From positions 186,001 to 250,000 of the forward strand of contig NZ_CP167894.1 in NCBI RefSeq assembly GCF_041504345.1: a DNA stretch of 64,000 bases, in the 5' to 3' direction. Below the pieces are notes generated by a model that was given only the letters and a program-made list of their open reading frames with translations, was not told where the DNA came from and did no database searches. How positions within the stretch are numbered: the stretch's first letter is position 1; each line of letters starts with the position of its first letter. Source of the DNA: Vibrio sp. BS-M-Sm-2 (GTDB lineage: Bacteria > Pseudomonadota > Gammaproteobacteria > Enterobacterales > Vibrionaceae). This document shows positions 15,989 through 23,170 of the stretch, one piece after another. Position numbers and translations under genes: made by a program.

Positions 15989-16554
15989 TTAATCCCAAGG
16001 GAGCACTTTGACTTGCTGCCATCGAGCCTTATAACCAGCGGTCATTTTGTTATAGTTCACTTCTGTCATTGCTCGCTTATTCGGTTTAATCAACATATCA
16101 AACGCGTCCTCTACACCGTATGGTGTAAACAACTTGATATCTCCTGAATCATCCAGAGTAAACCCGATAGCAAACGCAGAAAGCCAAGACTCGATACCTT
16201 GTTCAACACAATCGTAGGGGTGAATTAAGCAACCGAACTTCTTAGCGTAACGCTCGTGAATGGTCGCTTGGTTCTTTACGTCCACGTCGACACAATGACT
16301 TAACCGTTAACGAATGCGGATTTTGAACTCATCTTCAGTAATGACTGAGGCATTATTGAAATAGACTACATCGAAGTCTTTAACTTGCTCTAGAAGCGGT
16401 TTGTTTTCGATATCATTCCAGATCATTTGAGTGATAGCGCCGCCTGCAATATAGAATATAGAAGTTTGGCAACCCCACTCCACGACATACATTGGCTGTT
16501 TCAATTAACTCAGGAACTTGTTGAATGAGGTTCTTTAGTTTTTGTTTATTCATC
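15989..16554 (-). pseudogene. Nucleotidyltransferase (COG3575/DUF925 family), doubly disrupted
   Basis: The parts of a DUF925-type nucleotidyltransferase are all here but not in one frame. From ATG 16554 one frame gives MNKQKLKNLIQQVPELIETA ... GVGLPNFYI, then a 7-bp tandem duplication (TATAGAA twice on the plus strand, 16450-16463) shifts the frame. The next frame gives YIAGGAITQMIW and KDFDVVYFNN, then an in-frame TAA at 16307. The same frame resumes with DVDVKNQATIHERYAKKFG and ends at KVLPWD. KNQA-H-RY, VGVR-like and PNKR motifs fit the family. Two independent lesions make it a true pseudogene. Confidence 0.85.
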
Positions 16555-16664
16555 GTGAACTATCAACGTCCAGTAATGGCGCACTTTTACAAGCGTATCG
16601 CCACTTCCCATATCGAATGAGATCTTTAGCGTCTCAGTTTCAATATGAAGTGACAGCCCAGTGC

Positions 16665-17078
16665 TTACTCTCCACTTTCAAAGTGGGCAAATACTTCCGC
16701 ACCAGTCATATTTTGTGTTTCATTTTTAAATTCGTAGTATTCAGGCTTTTCATCGATGAATATCTGATGTGTTAGCTTGTAGTCATCCTCTGACATCAAT
16801 AACCCGATAGGAAGGTGGTACTGATTATTTGGTACCAAATAGTAGAACAAATGAGTACCACATTTGCCGCAGAAGCCTCTTTCCGCCCAATCTGATGACT
16901 TATATCTCACTACATTTGACTCACCTGATATTTTAACTGAATCAGCACAATCAATGACTAACATCGGACCGCCAGACCAATTTCTACACATACTACAATG
17001 ACAAGCCCCTAATTCATTACTGGCGTATTCTACTTCCAACTCAACCGAGCCACATAGACACTTTCCTTTACCTTTCAT
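16665..17078 (-). CDS. GFA-like/CENP-V glutathione-dependent aldehyde-activating family protein
   Basis: The 137-residue protein shows the zinc-binding pattern of the GFA family: KCLCGSVELEV at residues 6-16, ACHCSMCRNWSGG near residue 25 and FCGKCGTHLFY near residue 70. The fold binds one structural and one functional zinc. Family members are annotated as S-hydroxymethylglutathione synthases, but most have no shown activity. It starts at 17078 with a strong GGAGGACTC ahead. About 110 bp downstream separate it from the broken nucleotidyltransferase; part of that gap is an open frame ending HYWTLIVHDE that overlaps the pseudogene start. Confidence 0.85.
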   Translation of the reverse strand: MKGKGKCLCGSVELEVEYASNELGACHCSMCRNWSGGPMLVIDCADSVKISGESNVVRYKSSDWAERGFCGKCGTHLFYYLVPNNQYHLPIGLLMSEDDYKLTHQIFIDEKPEYYEFKNETQNMTGAEVFAHFESGE

Positions 17079-17155
17079 GAGTCCTCCAATCTTTGCAATG
17101 TGTGTAAAATTAATAGCGGCTAACGCTTTTTATACCGATGACTTAATAAGAAAGG

Positions 17156-17290
17156 CTATTTTTTGTTTCCCTTCTCCGACAGATACGCGGCATACTTTTT
17201 AGAGATCCATTTATGTATATGAAGCCCTGTTTTACGAACAAGATACCAATCTATAGCAGCTAGAATCACCAGACCGATTACAGTTCCCAT
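17156..17290 (-). CDS. 44-residue single-pass membrane protein
   Basis: A short gene lies in what would otherwise be a 315-bp gap. ATG 17290 is preceded by GGAGG eight bases upstream. The product begins MGTVIGLVILAAIDWYLVRK, one membrane helix, then a basic tail TGLHIHKWISKKYAAYLSEK. The Arg/Lys-rich side suggests N-out/C-in topology. I do not recognise it; the strong ribosome binding site and good amphipathic layout argue that it is translated. It may be a small regulator or stress peptide. Confidence 0.6.
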   Translation of the reverse strand: MGTVIGLVILAAIDWYLVRKTGLHIHKWISKKYAAYLSEKGNKK

Positions 17291-17393
17291 TATAAAACCT
17301 CCATGCTCATTGAACTGTCACTCTACCAAATTGTTCAAGCCATTGCATAACAATGGCTTATGTCACAGCTAATTTCAGGCGTGTCAAAATTGC

Positions 17394-18002
17394 TTACTTT
17401 AGTTCATCTGGAATGCGGCGTTCTTTGTGATAATACTCTCGGTCGCGTTCGTTGATTTCGCGTACCACACGGCATGGATTACCGACTGCTACTACATTGG
17501 CTGGGATGTCTTTAGTGACAATGCTGCCCGCACCTATTACTGAGTTTTCACCGATGGTGACGCCAGGAAGTACAACCGTGTGCGCACCAAGCCATACGTT
17601 GTTGCCGATGCGAACAGGAACATTGAACTGCGCGGCTTTTAGCCTGAGTTCCGGGCTGATAGGATGCGTGCCAGTGGCAATAGTCACGTTAGGCGCAATC
17701 ATCACGTTATCGCCGATGAATACGTCTGTGTCGTCAACAAGAGTGAGGTTGAAGTTCACGTATACGTTGTTGCCTAGGTGCGTGTGACGCCCCCAGTTCG
17801 CATGTAACGGTGGTTCTATGTAGCAGCCCTCACCGACTTCGGCGAACAGCTGCTTCATGATTTGTTGGCGTTTGTCACCTTCACTCGGGCGAGTGTGGTT
17901 GAAATCGTAAAGCACTTCTAAGCATTGTGTTTGCTCAGCGACCAGATCAACGTCGTCACAATAGTAAACGTCTTGGCTGTGCATTTTAGCCTTTATATCC
18001 AT
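17394..18002 (-). CDS. Sugar O-acetyltransferase, LacA/Maa-like
   Basis: The 202-residue protein is a hexapeptide-repeat (left-handed beta-helix) acetyltransferase close in length and sequence to E. coli LacA. It has a helical N-terminal cap (CLEVLYDFNHTRPSEGDKRQQIMKQLF), EPPLHANWGRHTHLGNNVYVNFNLTLVDD, IAPNVTIATGTHPI with the catalytic His of that family, and IGNNVWLGAHTVVLPGVTIGENSVIGAGSIVTKDI. It probably acetylates galactosides, maltose or related sugars from acetyl-CoA. It stands apart from the lacZ locus 38 kb away, so a link is not implied. Confidence 0.88.
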   Translation of the reverse strand: MDIKAKMHSQDVYYCDDVDLVAEQTQCLEVLYDFNHTRPSEGDKRQQIMKQLFAEVGEGCYIEPPLHANWGRHTHLGNNVYVNFNLTLVDDTDVFIGDNVMIAPNVTIATGTHPISPELRLKAAQFNVPVRIGNNVWLGAHTVVLPGVTIGENSVIGAGSIVTKDIPANVVAVGNPCRVVREINERDREYYHKERRIPDELK

Positions 18003-18098
18003 GTTTGAACCTATTTGATCATTGCCTTATGTCGGCATAAATAAAGAAACAGATGGATAATTTGAAGTTTTCACTGGCCTTAATACAAGTTGGATGAA

Positions 18099-18473
18099 TT
18101 AGTGCGGCCTGATGTTTTCAGCCACACGCCATAGCACACCACTTGGGTCAGTGATACAAAACTCAAGCATTCCCCAAGGCTGCTCAACTCGCTCGGAAAC
18201 GGTAACTTCAAATTCCGACACTACATTAGAGTTTTGGATGTGTTGATACCAACTTTTTACGTCTTCGACCAGCAAGTGCATCATGTAATTGTGACAGTGC
18301 GCAGGTTCATAAAAATTTTGTAGAAGGAATGCACAACTGCCGTGTCGCAGATAGGCGATGTCGTGAAATTCAGACATCACTTCAAAGCCAATTGATTGGT
18401 AAAATCGCTTAGATAGTTCGAAGTCTTTAGCGGGCACGAAAGACTTAATTTCTGAGACTTTGAGGTTTTCCAT
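18099..18473 (-). CDS. VOC/glyoxalase family protein
   Basis: The 124-residue protein has the VOC fold pattern: SFVPAKDFELSKRFYQSIGFEVMSEFHDIAYLRHGSCAFLLQ in the first unit and MMHLLVEDVKSWYQHI ... PWGMLEFCITDPSGVLWRVAE in the second. A Glu in the LEF segment is a candidate ligand. It is the third VOC gene in this 6-kb stretch, but the three are too different to be recent duplicates. Substrate unknown. Confidence 0.83.
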   Translation of the reverse strand: MENLKVSEIKSFVPAKDFELSKRFYQSIGFEVMSEFHDIAYLRHGSCAFLLQNFYEPAHCHNYMMHLLVEDVKSWYQHIQNSNVVSEFEVTVSERVEQPWGMLEFCITDPSGVLWRVAENIRPH

Positions 18474-18538
18474 CTTACATCGTTATAGTGTTGATGTTCT
18501 GGTGCTGACACGCTTAACGCTTTAAGTGGTTACGGCGT

Positions 18539-19237
18539 TTATTCAGAGCCTTGCTGAAATGAGTCGACTTCGGCTTGGGTTAAATAACGCCACTGGCCTG
18601 CTTCAACATCTAAACGAACATCACCAATCTGTTCACGGTGTAGGCCAACAACTCGGTTACCTACCGCAGCAAACATTCGTTTCACTTGATGAAACTTGCC
18701 TTCAGTTATGGTCAACAGCACTTCTTTACTGGTAATCACTTCAAGCTCTGCCGGACGCGTCAGATTTTGTTCGCCTTGCAATTTAACGCCCGCTTTGAAC
18801 TTGTCAGCGACATCATCTTTGATATCTCGTGACAATGTCACGCGGTATACCTTCTTACATGACTTGGTTGGCAGCGTGATATTGAATGACCATCGCCCAT
18901 CATCGGTAATCAAAACTAAGCCTGTAGTGTCTGCATCTAAGCGCCCTGCGATGTGCAGTTCTGATGCTTTGTCTATCTCGATGTAGTTGAACAATGAAGG
19001 ATAAACTTCATCGATATTAGAGCAGATAGTACCCGCAGGCTTGTGCATTAAGAGGTATCGAAATTCTCGCAACTTAAGCGGAGTGCCATTTAACAAGATG
19101 GTGTTGCTTTCATGAACCTGAGTCGATTCATCGGTAACCGTCTCGCGGTTTACGTCGACCTCACCATTTTGTATGCGTTCAATCGCTTCAGACTTGGTTA
19201 GGTCAGTGCTTTTACATAGGTATTTATCCAGGCGCAT
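18539..19237 (-). CDS. rsuA: 16S rRNA pseudouridine(516) synthase RsuA
   Basis: The 232-residue protein has an N-terminal S4 RNA-binding domain (MRLDKYLCKSTDLTKSEAIERIQNGEVDVN) and a RluB/RsuA-type catalytic domain with the invariant Asp in HIAGRLDADTTGLVLITDDG, then GKFHQVKRMFAAVGNRVVGLHREQIG. It isomerises U516 in 16S rRNA. The ATG at 19237 shares one base with the stop of the upstream gene (TAATG), so the two are translationally coupled. This is a core housekeeping gene embedded among accessory genes. Confidence 0.92.
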   Translation of the reverse strand: MRLDKYLCKSTDLTKSEAIERIQNGEVDVNRETVTDESTQVHESNTILLNGTPLKLREFRYLLMHKPAGTICSNIDEVYPSLFNYIEIDKASELHIAGRLDADTTGLVLITDDGRWSFNITLPTKSCKKVYRVTLSRDIKDDVADKFKAGVKLQGEQNLTRPAELEVITSKEVLLTITEGKFHQVKRMFAAVGNRVVGLHREQIGDVRLDVEAGQWRYLTQAEVDSFQQGSE

Positions 19238-19398
19238 TAATCGTCGGCACCACATTTAGCACAAGGCTTGTACGTTCGTTCACCTTGTTCGATAACCACA
19301 TAATCACCAACGCACTTGTCACATAAAGCGAGCTTTGGGTAAGCCTCTTTTTGTTTCTTTGCGTTGATGTTGCCTTCGGTGGTATATACGGTTCTCAT
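19237..19398 (-). CDS. 53-residue zinc-binding protein upstream of rsuA
   Basis: This short protein starts MRTVYTTEGNINAKKQKEAY and ends in two cysteine pairs (LCDKCVGDY and KPCAKCGADD), probably one zinc ribbon. I took the ATG at 19398, preceded by AAAGG, rather than the upstream in-frame start at 19434. Its stop overlaps the rsuA start, which suggests a two-gene operon and perhaps a role near ribosome or RNA modification. Not otherwise recognised. Confidence 0.65.
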   Translation of the reverse strand: MRTVYTTEGNINAKKQKEAYPKLALCDKCVGDYVVIEQGERTYKPCAKCGADD

Positions 19399-19598
19399 TT
19401 TGACGCCTTTGTTTGAATAACGTGAGAGGCACAAATTGTATCACCATTTACAGGTTCGATTGGAGTGGTGGTGCATAGATAAATGGATTTTAGTCGCCGC
19501 AATTCCTCCAAGTTCCCGCCCCGTAATAACTTAACCATGAACAACAAAGTCAACGTGCCATGCCCAACAGTGGTAAAATGGTAAAAGATCACCAACTT

Positions 19599-20012
19599 AT
19601 GAAGTCGATAATGAAAGATTGTAATCAATGTGGAAAATGCTGTATCAAATACGGAGATGGTGACCTTGCCGCGACTCAAGAAGAGATCGATTTGTGGGAG
19701 CTGTTCAACCCCGACATCTTTGAATATGTTCGCGGAAGCGAGATATGGTTTGACCCAGAAACTGGCGAACGTTTAACTCGATGCCCTTTTCTAGAGCTGG
19801 TTCCGACAAAAGATACCAAGGCTCAAGCCAAGTACACATGTAGCATTTACTTAGATCGACCAGAAGATTGCCGACACTATCCAAGCCTGATTAATGAGAT
19901 GGTACGAGATGAATGTGAAATGATTGAAGTGGTGGACTTGCAAGACACGAAGAAAGCTCAAAGGAAACTCGACCTGTTGATGAAAGACAGTCGCCCTTCA
20001 AGCTATTCATAA
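19599..20012 (+). CDS. YkgJ family cysteine cluster protein
   Basis: The protein of about 137 residues has the CNQCGKCCIKYGDGD motif (C-x2-C-x2-CC) right after the start, RCPFLELVP with a further Cys, and the YTCSIYLDRPEDCRHYPS block. Together these are the eight-cysteine set of the YkgJ/Fe-S-binding (zinc or iron chelatase) family. The start could be 19599 or 19611; neither has a strong ribosome binding site. It is divergent from the small rsuA-linked gene and convergent with the NUDIX gene. Role unknown. Confidence 0.82.
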   Translation: MKSIMKDCNQCGKCCIKYGDGDLAATQEEIDLWELFNPDIFEYVRGSEIWFDPETGERLTRCPFLELVPTKDTKAQAKYTCSIYLDRPEDCRHYPSLINEMVRDECEMIEVVDLQDTKKAQRKLDLLMKDSRPSSYS

Positions 20013-20065
20013 GCGATGAGCTTTTGAAGTTCACTCTTCAGCATTAGCTAATAGTAGCTAAAACC

Positions 20066-20467
20066 TTAGGCCAAATACTGGTTCGCTTCTAACCAATCAA
20101 GCGCAACCAGTGCTGCCAATGAGCATACCGCTCTGTCGTTACCATCAACAAACTTAAGTTCTTCGATTTCAGCATCCGGAGACAGTTCTCCAGTATAATC
20201 AGCAAGGTAGCAAGTCAATTGCACCGATACGCCTTCCGCTTTACCATCAGCTTGGCCAGTGAACGTCTCAACGTATTTGATTGAATCCGGCACTAAATCG
20301 ACTGAGATCTCTTCTTTGATTTCGCGAACCAGTGCTTGCTCATCACTTTCGCCAGCTTCACGTTTACCACCCGGTAGATAGAACAGTTCTTTGCCTTTTG
20401 ATCTCACCATCAACAACTTGCCATCTTTAATGAATATCCAAGCGAGCTTATCAATTACCTTATTCAT
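20066..20467 (-). CDS. NUDIX hydrolase
   Basis: The 133-residue protein has the Nudix box GGKREAGESDEQALVREIKEEI, with the variant but usable pattern GX5EX7REUXEE, after WIFIKDGKLLMVRSKGKELFYLPGG. The fold then continues VETFTGQADGKAEGVSVQLTCYLADY. It starts at ATG 20467, with AAGG upstream. It probably hydrolyses a nucleoside diphosphate linkage. The reading frame extends upstream to 20521 without family sequence. It is the second NUDIX gene within 5 kb. Confidence 0.85.
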   Translation of the reverse strand: MNKVIDKLAWIFIKDGKLLMVRSKGKELFYLPGGKREAGESDEQALVREIKEEISVDLVPDSIKYVETFTGQADGKAEGVSVQLTCYLADYTGELSPDAEIEELKFVDGNDRAVCSLAALVALDWLEANQYLA

Positions 20468-20615
20468 GTCGTTAGACCTTATTTCTGTTTTAGTTCTCGT
20501 TATTACTGAATCTGGCCACACTATTACTCACGACCAAACAAAGCCTGAGTATGTTACACGCTGGAATGAATATACTCTATTGAATCGAATTGGAAATATC
20601 ATCGCCAAAACGAAA

Positions 20616-20650
20616 AATGACAGTTGAGACAATGCTCGTCAACTGTCATT
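20616..20650 (-). terminator. Strong rho-independent terminator
   Basis: Two perfectly complementary 12-base arms (AATGACAGTTGA at 20616-20627 and TCAACTGTCATT at 20639-20650) enclose 11 bases. On the minus strand the hairpin is followed by five Ts. It lies 43 bp after the SpoIIAA-like gene. Confidence 0.8.
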
Positions 20651-20692
20651 GGCGTTGTTTACGGATTGCTTTCTAGTTGTTCGTAGATAGAA

Positions 20693-21073
20693 TCAATCGA
20701 CTAACCACTTAAGCGCAGAGTCGTGGTCTTCGAATGACTTAATCTCACCAGACACAAACCAGCTCCCTACTTTTGAAGCCAATTCTTGCCAGCTTTTATC
20801 ACCATAAATCGCGATTTTGTCTATCTTCGAATTGAGCTCTAATCCCAGTTTGAAATCATCCCAAGCAGCACGTAACTCCCAACCCGTTAAGGTGGAGATG
20901 TCGACCAGCATCTTGAGTTTAGATGAATCGAGTTCTTCTAGCGTGGTATTTAGAATTGGCATCATTGCTTGATAGTCATCGTGTGTGAGTTTGCCTTTCG
21001 CTTTAAACACAACGATGGTTTCACCGCTAACACGTTCAATTCCAACCGATATTCCGTGACGTTCGATACTCAT
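20693..21073 (-). CDS. SpoIIAA-like (STAS) protein
   Basis: The 126-residue protein has the STAS/SpoIIAA-like layout: MSIERHGISVGIERVSGETIVVFKAKGKLTHDDYQAMMPIL, then KLKMLVDISTLTGWELRAAWDDFKLGLE, IDKIAIYGDKSWQELASKVGSWF and a final FEDHDSALKWL helix. This subgroup is cytosolic and has been linked to lipid or nucleotide binding rather than sigma-factor control. It is a single-gene transcript ended by the hairpin at 20616. Confidence 0.85.
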   Translation of the reverse strand: MSIERHGISVGIERVSGETIVVFKAKGKLTHDDYQAMMPILNTTLEELDSSKLKMLVDISTLTGWELRAAWDDFKLGLELNSKIDKIAIYGDKSWQELASKVGSWFVSGEIKSFEDHDSALKWLVD

Positions 21074-21185
21074 AACCTAGCCCTCATAGTAGAAACTAGA
21101 GTTAGCTTAGAGGATTAAATAACAAAGAGGTGAGAGGTTGGCGTCAAAACGAACAAGCACTTTATCTGGGCTTAATATCAGAGAG

Positions 21186-21689
21186 TTAATCGCGCTTCTC
21201 CAACAGTTCGCTTAGGCTTTGAACTTGTACGACATTCGGATTCTCGGACTTGAGCTCAACTCCTTCCGCGTTCAACCACACCGCTTGCAAACCCACTTCA
21301 AGTGCTGGGTAAATGTCTTTCTCTAAAGTGTCACCTACCATGGTGATATCTTGTGGTGCAACACCGAGTTTGGAAATGATGGCAGGATAGAACCCTGACT
21401 CGAACTTAGAAAAGCCAATGCTCGACTTACAAAAGTAACCCAAAATATATTGAGACAGGCCAGCACGCTCAAAGGCTCGAATGATGTCCTCTTTACTGGA
21501 GTCGCCTGCGTTGGTGGCAACATAAACTTCATGAGTTTTCGACAATTCCGCTAATAATGCACGAGCACCACTCACTTCTTGTACGGTTTCCCAGTCACAC
21601 ATCTTCCCTTGTGCGTCTGGGAAATCAACCATCAGCGTATTGCCCCAGTCGAATAAGACTATTTCTGTTAATTCGATTAGCTTTTTCAT
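21186..21689 (-). CDS. HAD family hydrolase
   Basis: The 167-residue protein has HAD motif I as DWGNTLMVD (nucleophile Asp near residue 14), motif II VATNAGDSSK, a motif III Lys in FSKFESGFYP and motif IV MVGDTLEKDIYPALEVG. There is only a minimal cap, so it may act on larger or open substrates. The ATG at 21689 follows AGGAGG. It lies 112 bp upstream of the STAS gene. Substrate unknown. Confidence 0.82.
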   Translation of the reverse strand: MKKLIELTEIVLFDWGNTLMVDFPDAQGKMCDWETVQEVSGARALLAELSKTHEVYVATNAGDSSKEDIIRAFERAGLSQYILGYFCKSSIGFSKFESGFYPAIISKLGVAPQDITMVGDTLEKDIYPALEVGLQAVWLNAEGVELKSENPNVVQVQSLSELLEKRD

Positions 21690-21732
21690 CTTGCCTCCTG
21701 CATACGATGAGTTACCTAGCGTTTAAGTGATC

Positions 21733-22233
21733 CTATAAAAATTTCTCGATAAGGATTTCGTCAAAGTACTGATCGCCAATCTTACCGTGTTTCTTAGCCG
21801 TTCCGACGATTTCAAAACCTTGCTTAAGATAAACCGCTAAAGCACGCTCGTTGTCTGCTCGTACATAGGCGAACAGCTTTTCATAACCTTTGGCTTCTGC
21901 CGCTTTGAATGTGTAATCAAACAACTGTTTTGCAACGCCCTGCCCACGGCTATTGGCATCAACATATGTTCCAATAATACCCACATGATCAAAAGCTTTT
22001 GTATAAGAGGCAAACGGCTCTACGTTTTGAAAACCAAGTAATTGATTAGTCGTTTGATTAACAGCAACACTGAACACGCCACGTTCAGGAAACGACTCAA
22101 TAAAACCTTTCTCTTCATCCAACGTAAACGTCTGATCTAAGATGGTATGACGCCCTTCGGTGATGATTGGGTTTAATACATCGATAATCCCCTGAGCATC
22201 ATCTACTGTTACTTGTCTGATTGTTAAGCTCAT
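21733..22233 (-). CDS. GNAT family N-acetyltransferase, phosphinothricin-acetyltransferase-like
   Basis: The 166-residue protein starts MSLTIRQVTVDDAQGIIDVLNPIITEGRHTILDQTFTLDEE, with the phosphinothricin/YncA-like N terminus. It has the acetyl-CoA loop in YVDANSRGQGVAKQLFDYTF and motif B in RADNERALAVYLKQGFEIVGTAKKHGKIGDQYFDEILIEK. I used ATG 22233; the frame is open to 22347, but that part overlaps the remnant of a dehydrogenase gene read in another frame. It may detoxify an amino compound. Confidence 0.85.
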   Translation of the reverse strand: MSLTIRQVTVDDAQGIIDVLNPIITEGRHTILDQTFTLDEEKGFIESFPERGVFSVAVNQTTNQLLGFQNVEPFASYTKAFDHVGIIGTYVDANSRGQGVAKQLFDYTFKAAEAKGYEKLFAYVRADNERALAVYLKQGFEIVGTAKKHGKIGDQYFDEILIEKFL

Positions 22234-22264
22234 ACTTTCTCTACCTTTTTTCTTTGGGCAGATT

Positions 22265-22405
22265 CTAGCTCGATATGCCGTCCCTTTGATAGGACAGAAT
22301 GTTGTCGAAAGCGATATCAAAGTAGAGTTCGTAGCTATTTTGTTCAACGTAGCCTAAATGCGGGGTCGCCGTGACGTTTGGCAAGGACAATTGCGGTTCG
22401 GCGTC
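22265..22405 (-). pseudogene. C-terminal stub of a D-isomer-specific 2-hydroxyacid dehydrogenase
   Basis: Between the ASCH gene and the GNAT gene a start-less minus frame encodes DAEPQLSLPNVTATPHLGYV followed by EQNSYELYFDIAFDNILSYQ and a stop at 22265. The LPNV-x-x-TPH-x-G-Y block with catalytic His, and the closing helix, are characteristic of the C-terminal catalytic lobe of D-2-hydroxyacid dehydrogenases. Only about 46 residues remain. An 8-bp-arm hairpin (GCTATCTT/AAGATAGC, 22410-22435) lies right at the broken end. Confidence 0.8.
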
Positions 22406-22480
22406 TAGCTATCTTGCTTTAGTCAAAGATAGCCAAAGTGCCATGTCTCGAGATTCAATATGACACTCACGGTGACTTCA

Positions 22481-22945
22481 CTATTGATAAACCACTTTGA
22501 AGCGCTCAAGTACGAGTAACATGTCTTCAGTTGGCGCAATTTTGAGCTCTTCACATTCACGTGAGAAGAAGTTCCAGTGCGCATCTCTCCACCATTCTAG
22601 TGTTTTATCACCCTCGCCTTCTGCGGCAGCAAACTCAGCGGTCACTTCGTTGTATTTGCACAGCGACACCGAGGTTACCTCGACAAGGCAAACTGGTTTG
22701 CCATCCCAATCGGTGACGACTTGCAAATGTCCCACGACAGACATAACTTCTCCTTCATGGCTGTACCAATATTCAAGGCTGCAAGATGCCCGTTTTTCAC
22801 CTTTGAGAATTAACTGGGCACATAGGTTGGCGTTGTATTCGTCAGCACAGTAATAGTCGGAACTAAAAGAGGTGTATTGCGAAGCAACGTCCGCTGGTAA
22901 TGTGTTGAGGTAGCTATCGAGATAAGCTTTGCTTCTTTCTTCCAT
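22481..22945 (-). CDS. ASCH domain protein
   Basis: The 154-residue protein carries an ASCH domain (PUA-like RNA-binding fold): LILKGEKRASCSLEYWYSHEGE with the G-x-K-x-A/S motif, VGHLQVVTDWDGKPVCLVEVTSV, and EGEGDKTLEWWRDAHWNFFSRECEEL. I used ATG 22945. ASCH proteins bind RNA or hydrolyse modified cytidines (YqfB). This one is of the longer family with the WW-HW-F block. It lies directly upstream of the dehydrogenase stub. Confidence 0.85.
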   Translation of the reverse strand: MEERSKAYLDSYLNTLPADVASQYTSFSSDYYCADEYNANLCAQLILKGEKRASCSLEYWYSHEGEVMSVVGHLQVVTDWDGKPVCLVEVTSVSLCKYNEVTAEFAAAEGEGDKTLEWWRDAHWNFFSRECEELKIAPTEDMLLVLERFKVVYQ

Positions 22946-23102
22946 GATGTGTCCATTTTCAATATTCGTTTCAGCCAGAAGCGCTACATATTGAGCACCT
23001 GACTGCATTGCGCGTAACCTATCAAGGAGTGTAAACGGTGTAAATCAAGTAACGATTAAAGTGTGTACTAAGAGTGTAGATTTAATGCAGGATTGTTAGA
23101 TC

Positions 23103-23147
23103 AAAAAAAGAGCTAAAAACACCTTCAAGCAGTGCTTTTAACTCTTT
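23103..23147 (-). terminator. Rho-independent terminator of the glpTQ operon
   Basis: Imperfect 16-base arms (23107-23122 and 23132-23147) enclose nine bases. On the minus strand the hairpin ends in seven Ts. It lies just after the glpQ stop. Confidence 0.75.
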
Positions 23148-23170
23148 GTATTTTATTGTGGATTAACCAA

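Noticed and set aside
16555..16664. An open minus-strand frame ending HYWTLIVHDE that overlaps the start of the broken nucleotidyltransferase.
   Set aside because: It has no clear start codon or family and could be the tail of a lost gene; evidence is too thin to call a feature.
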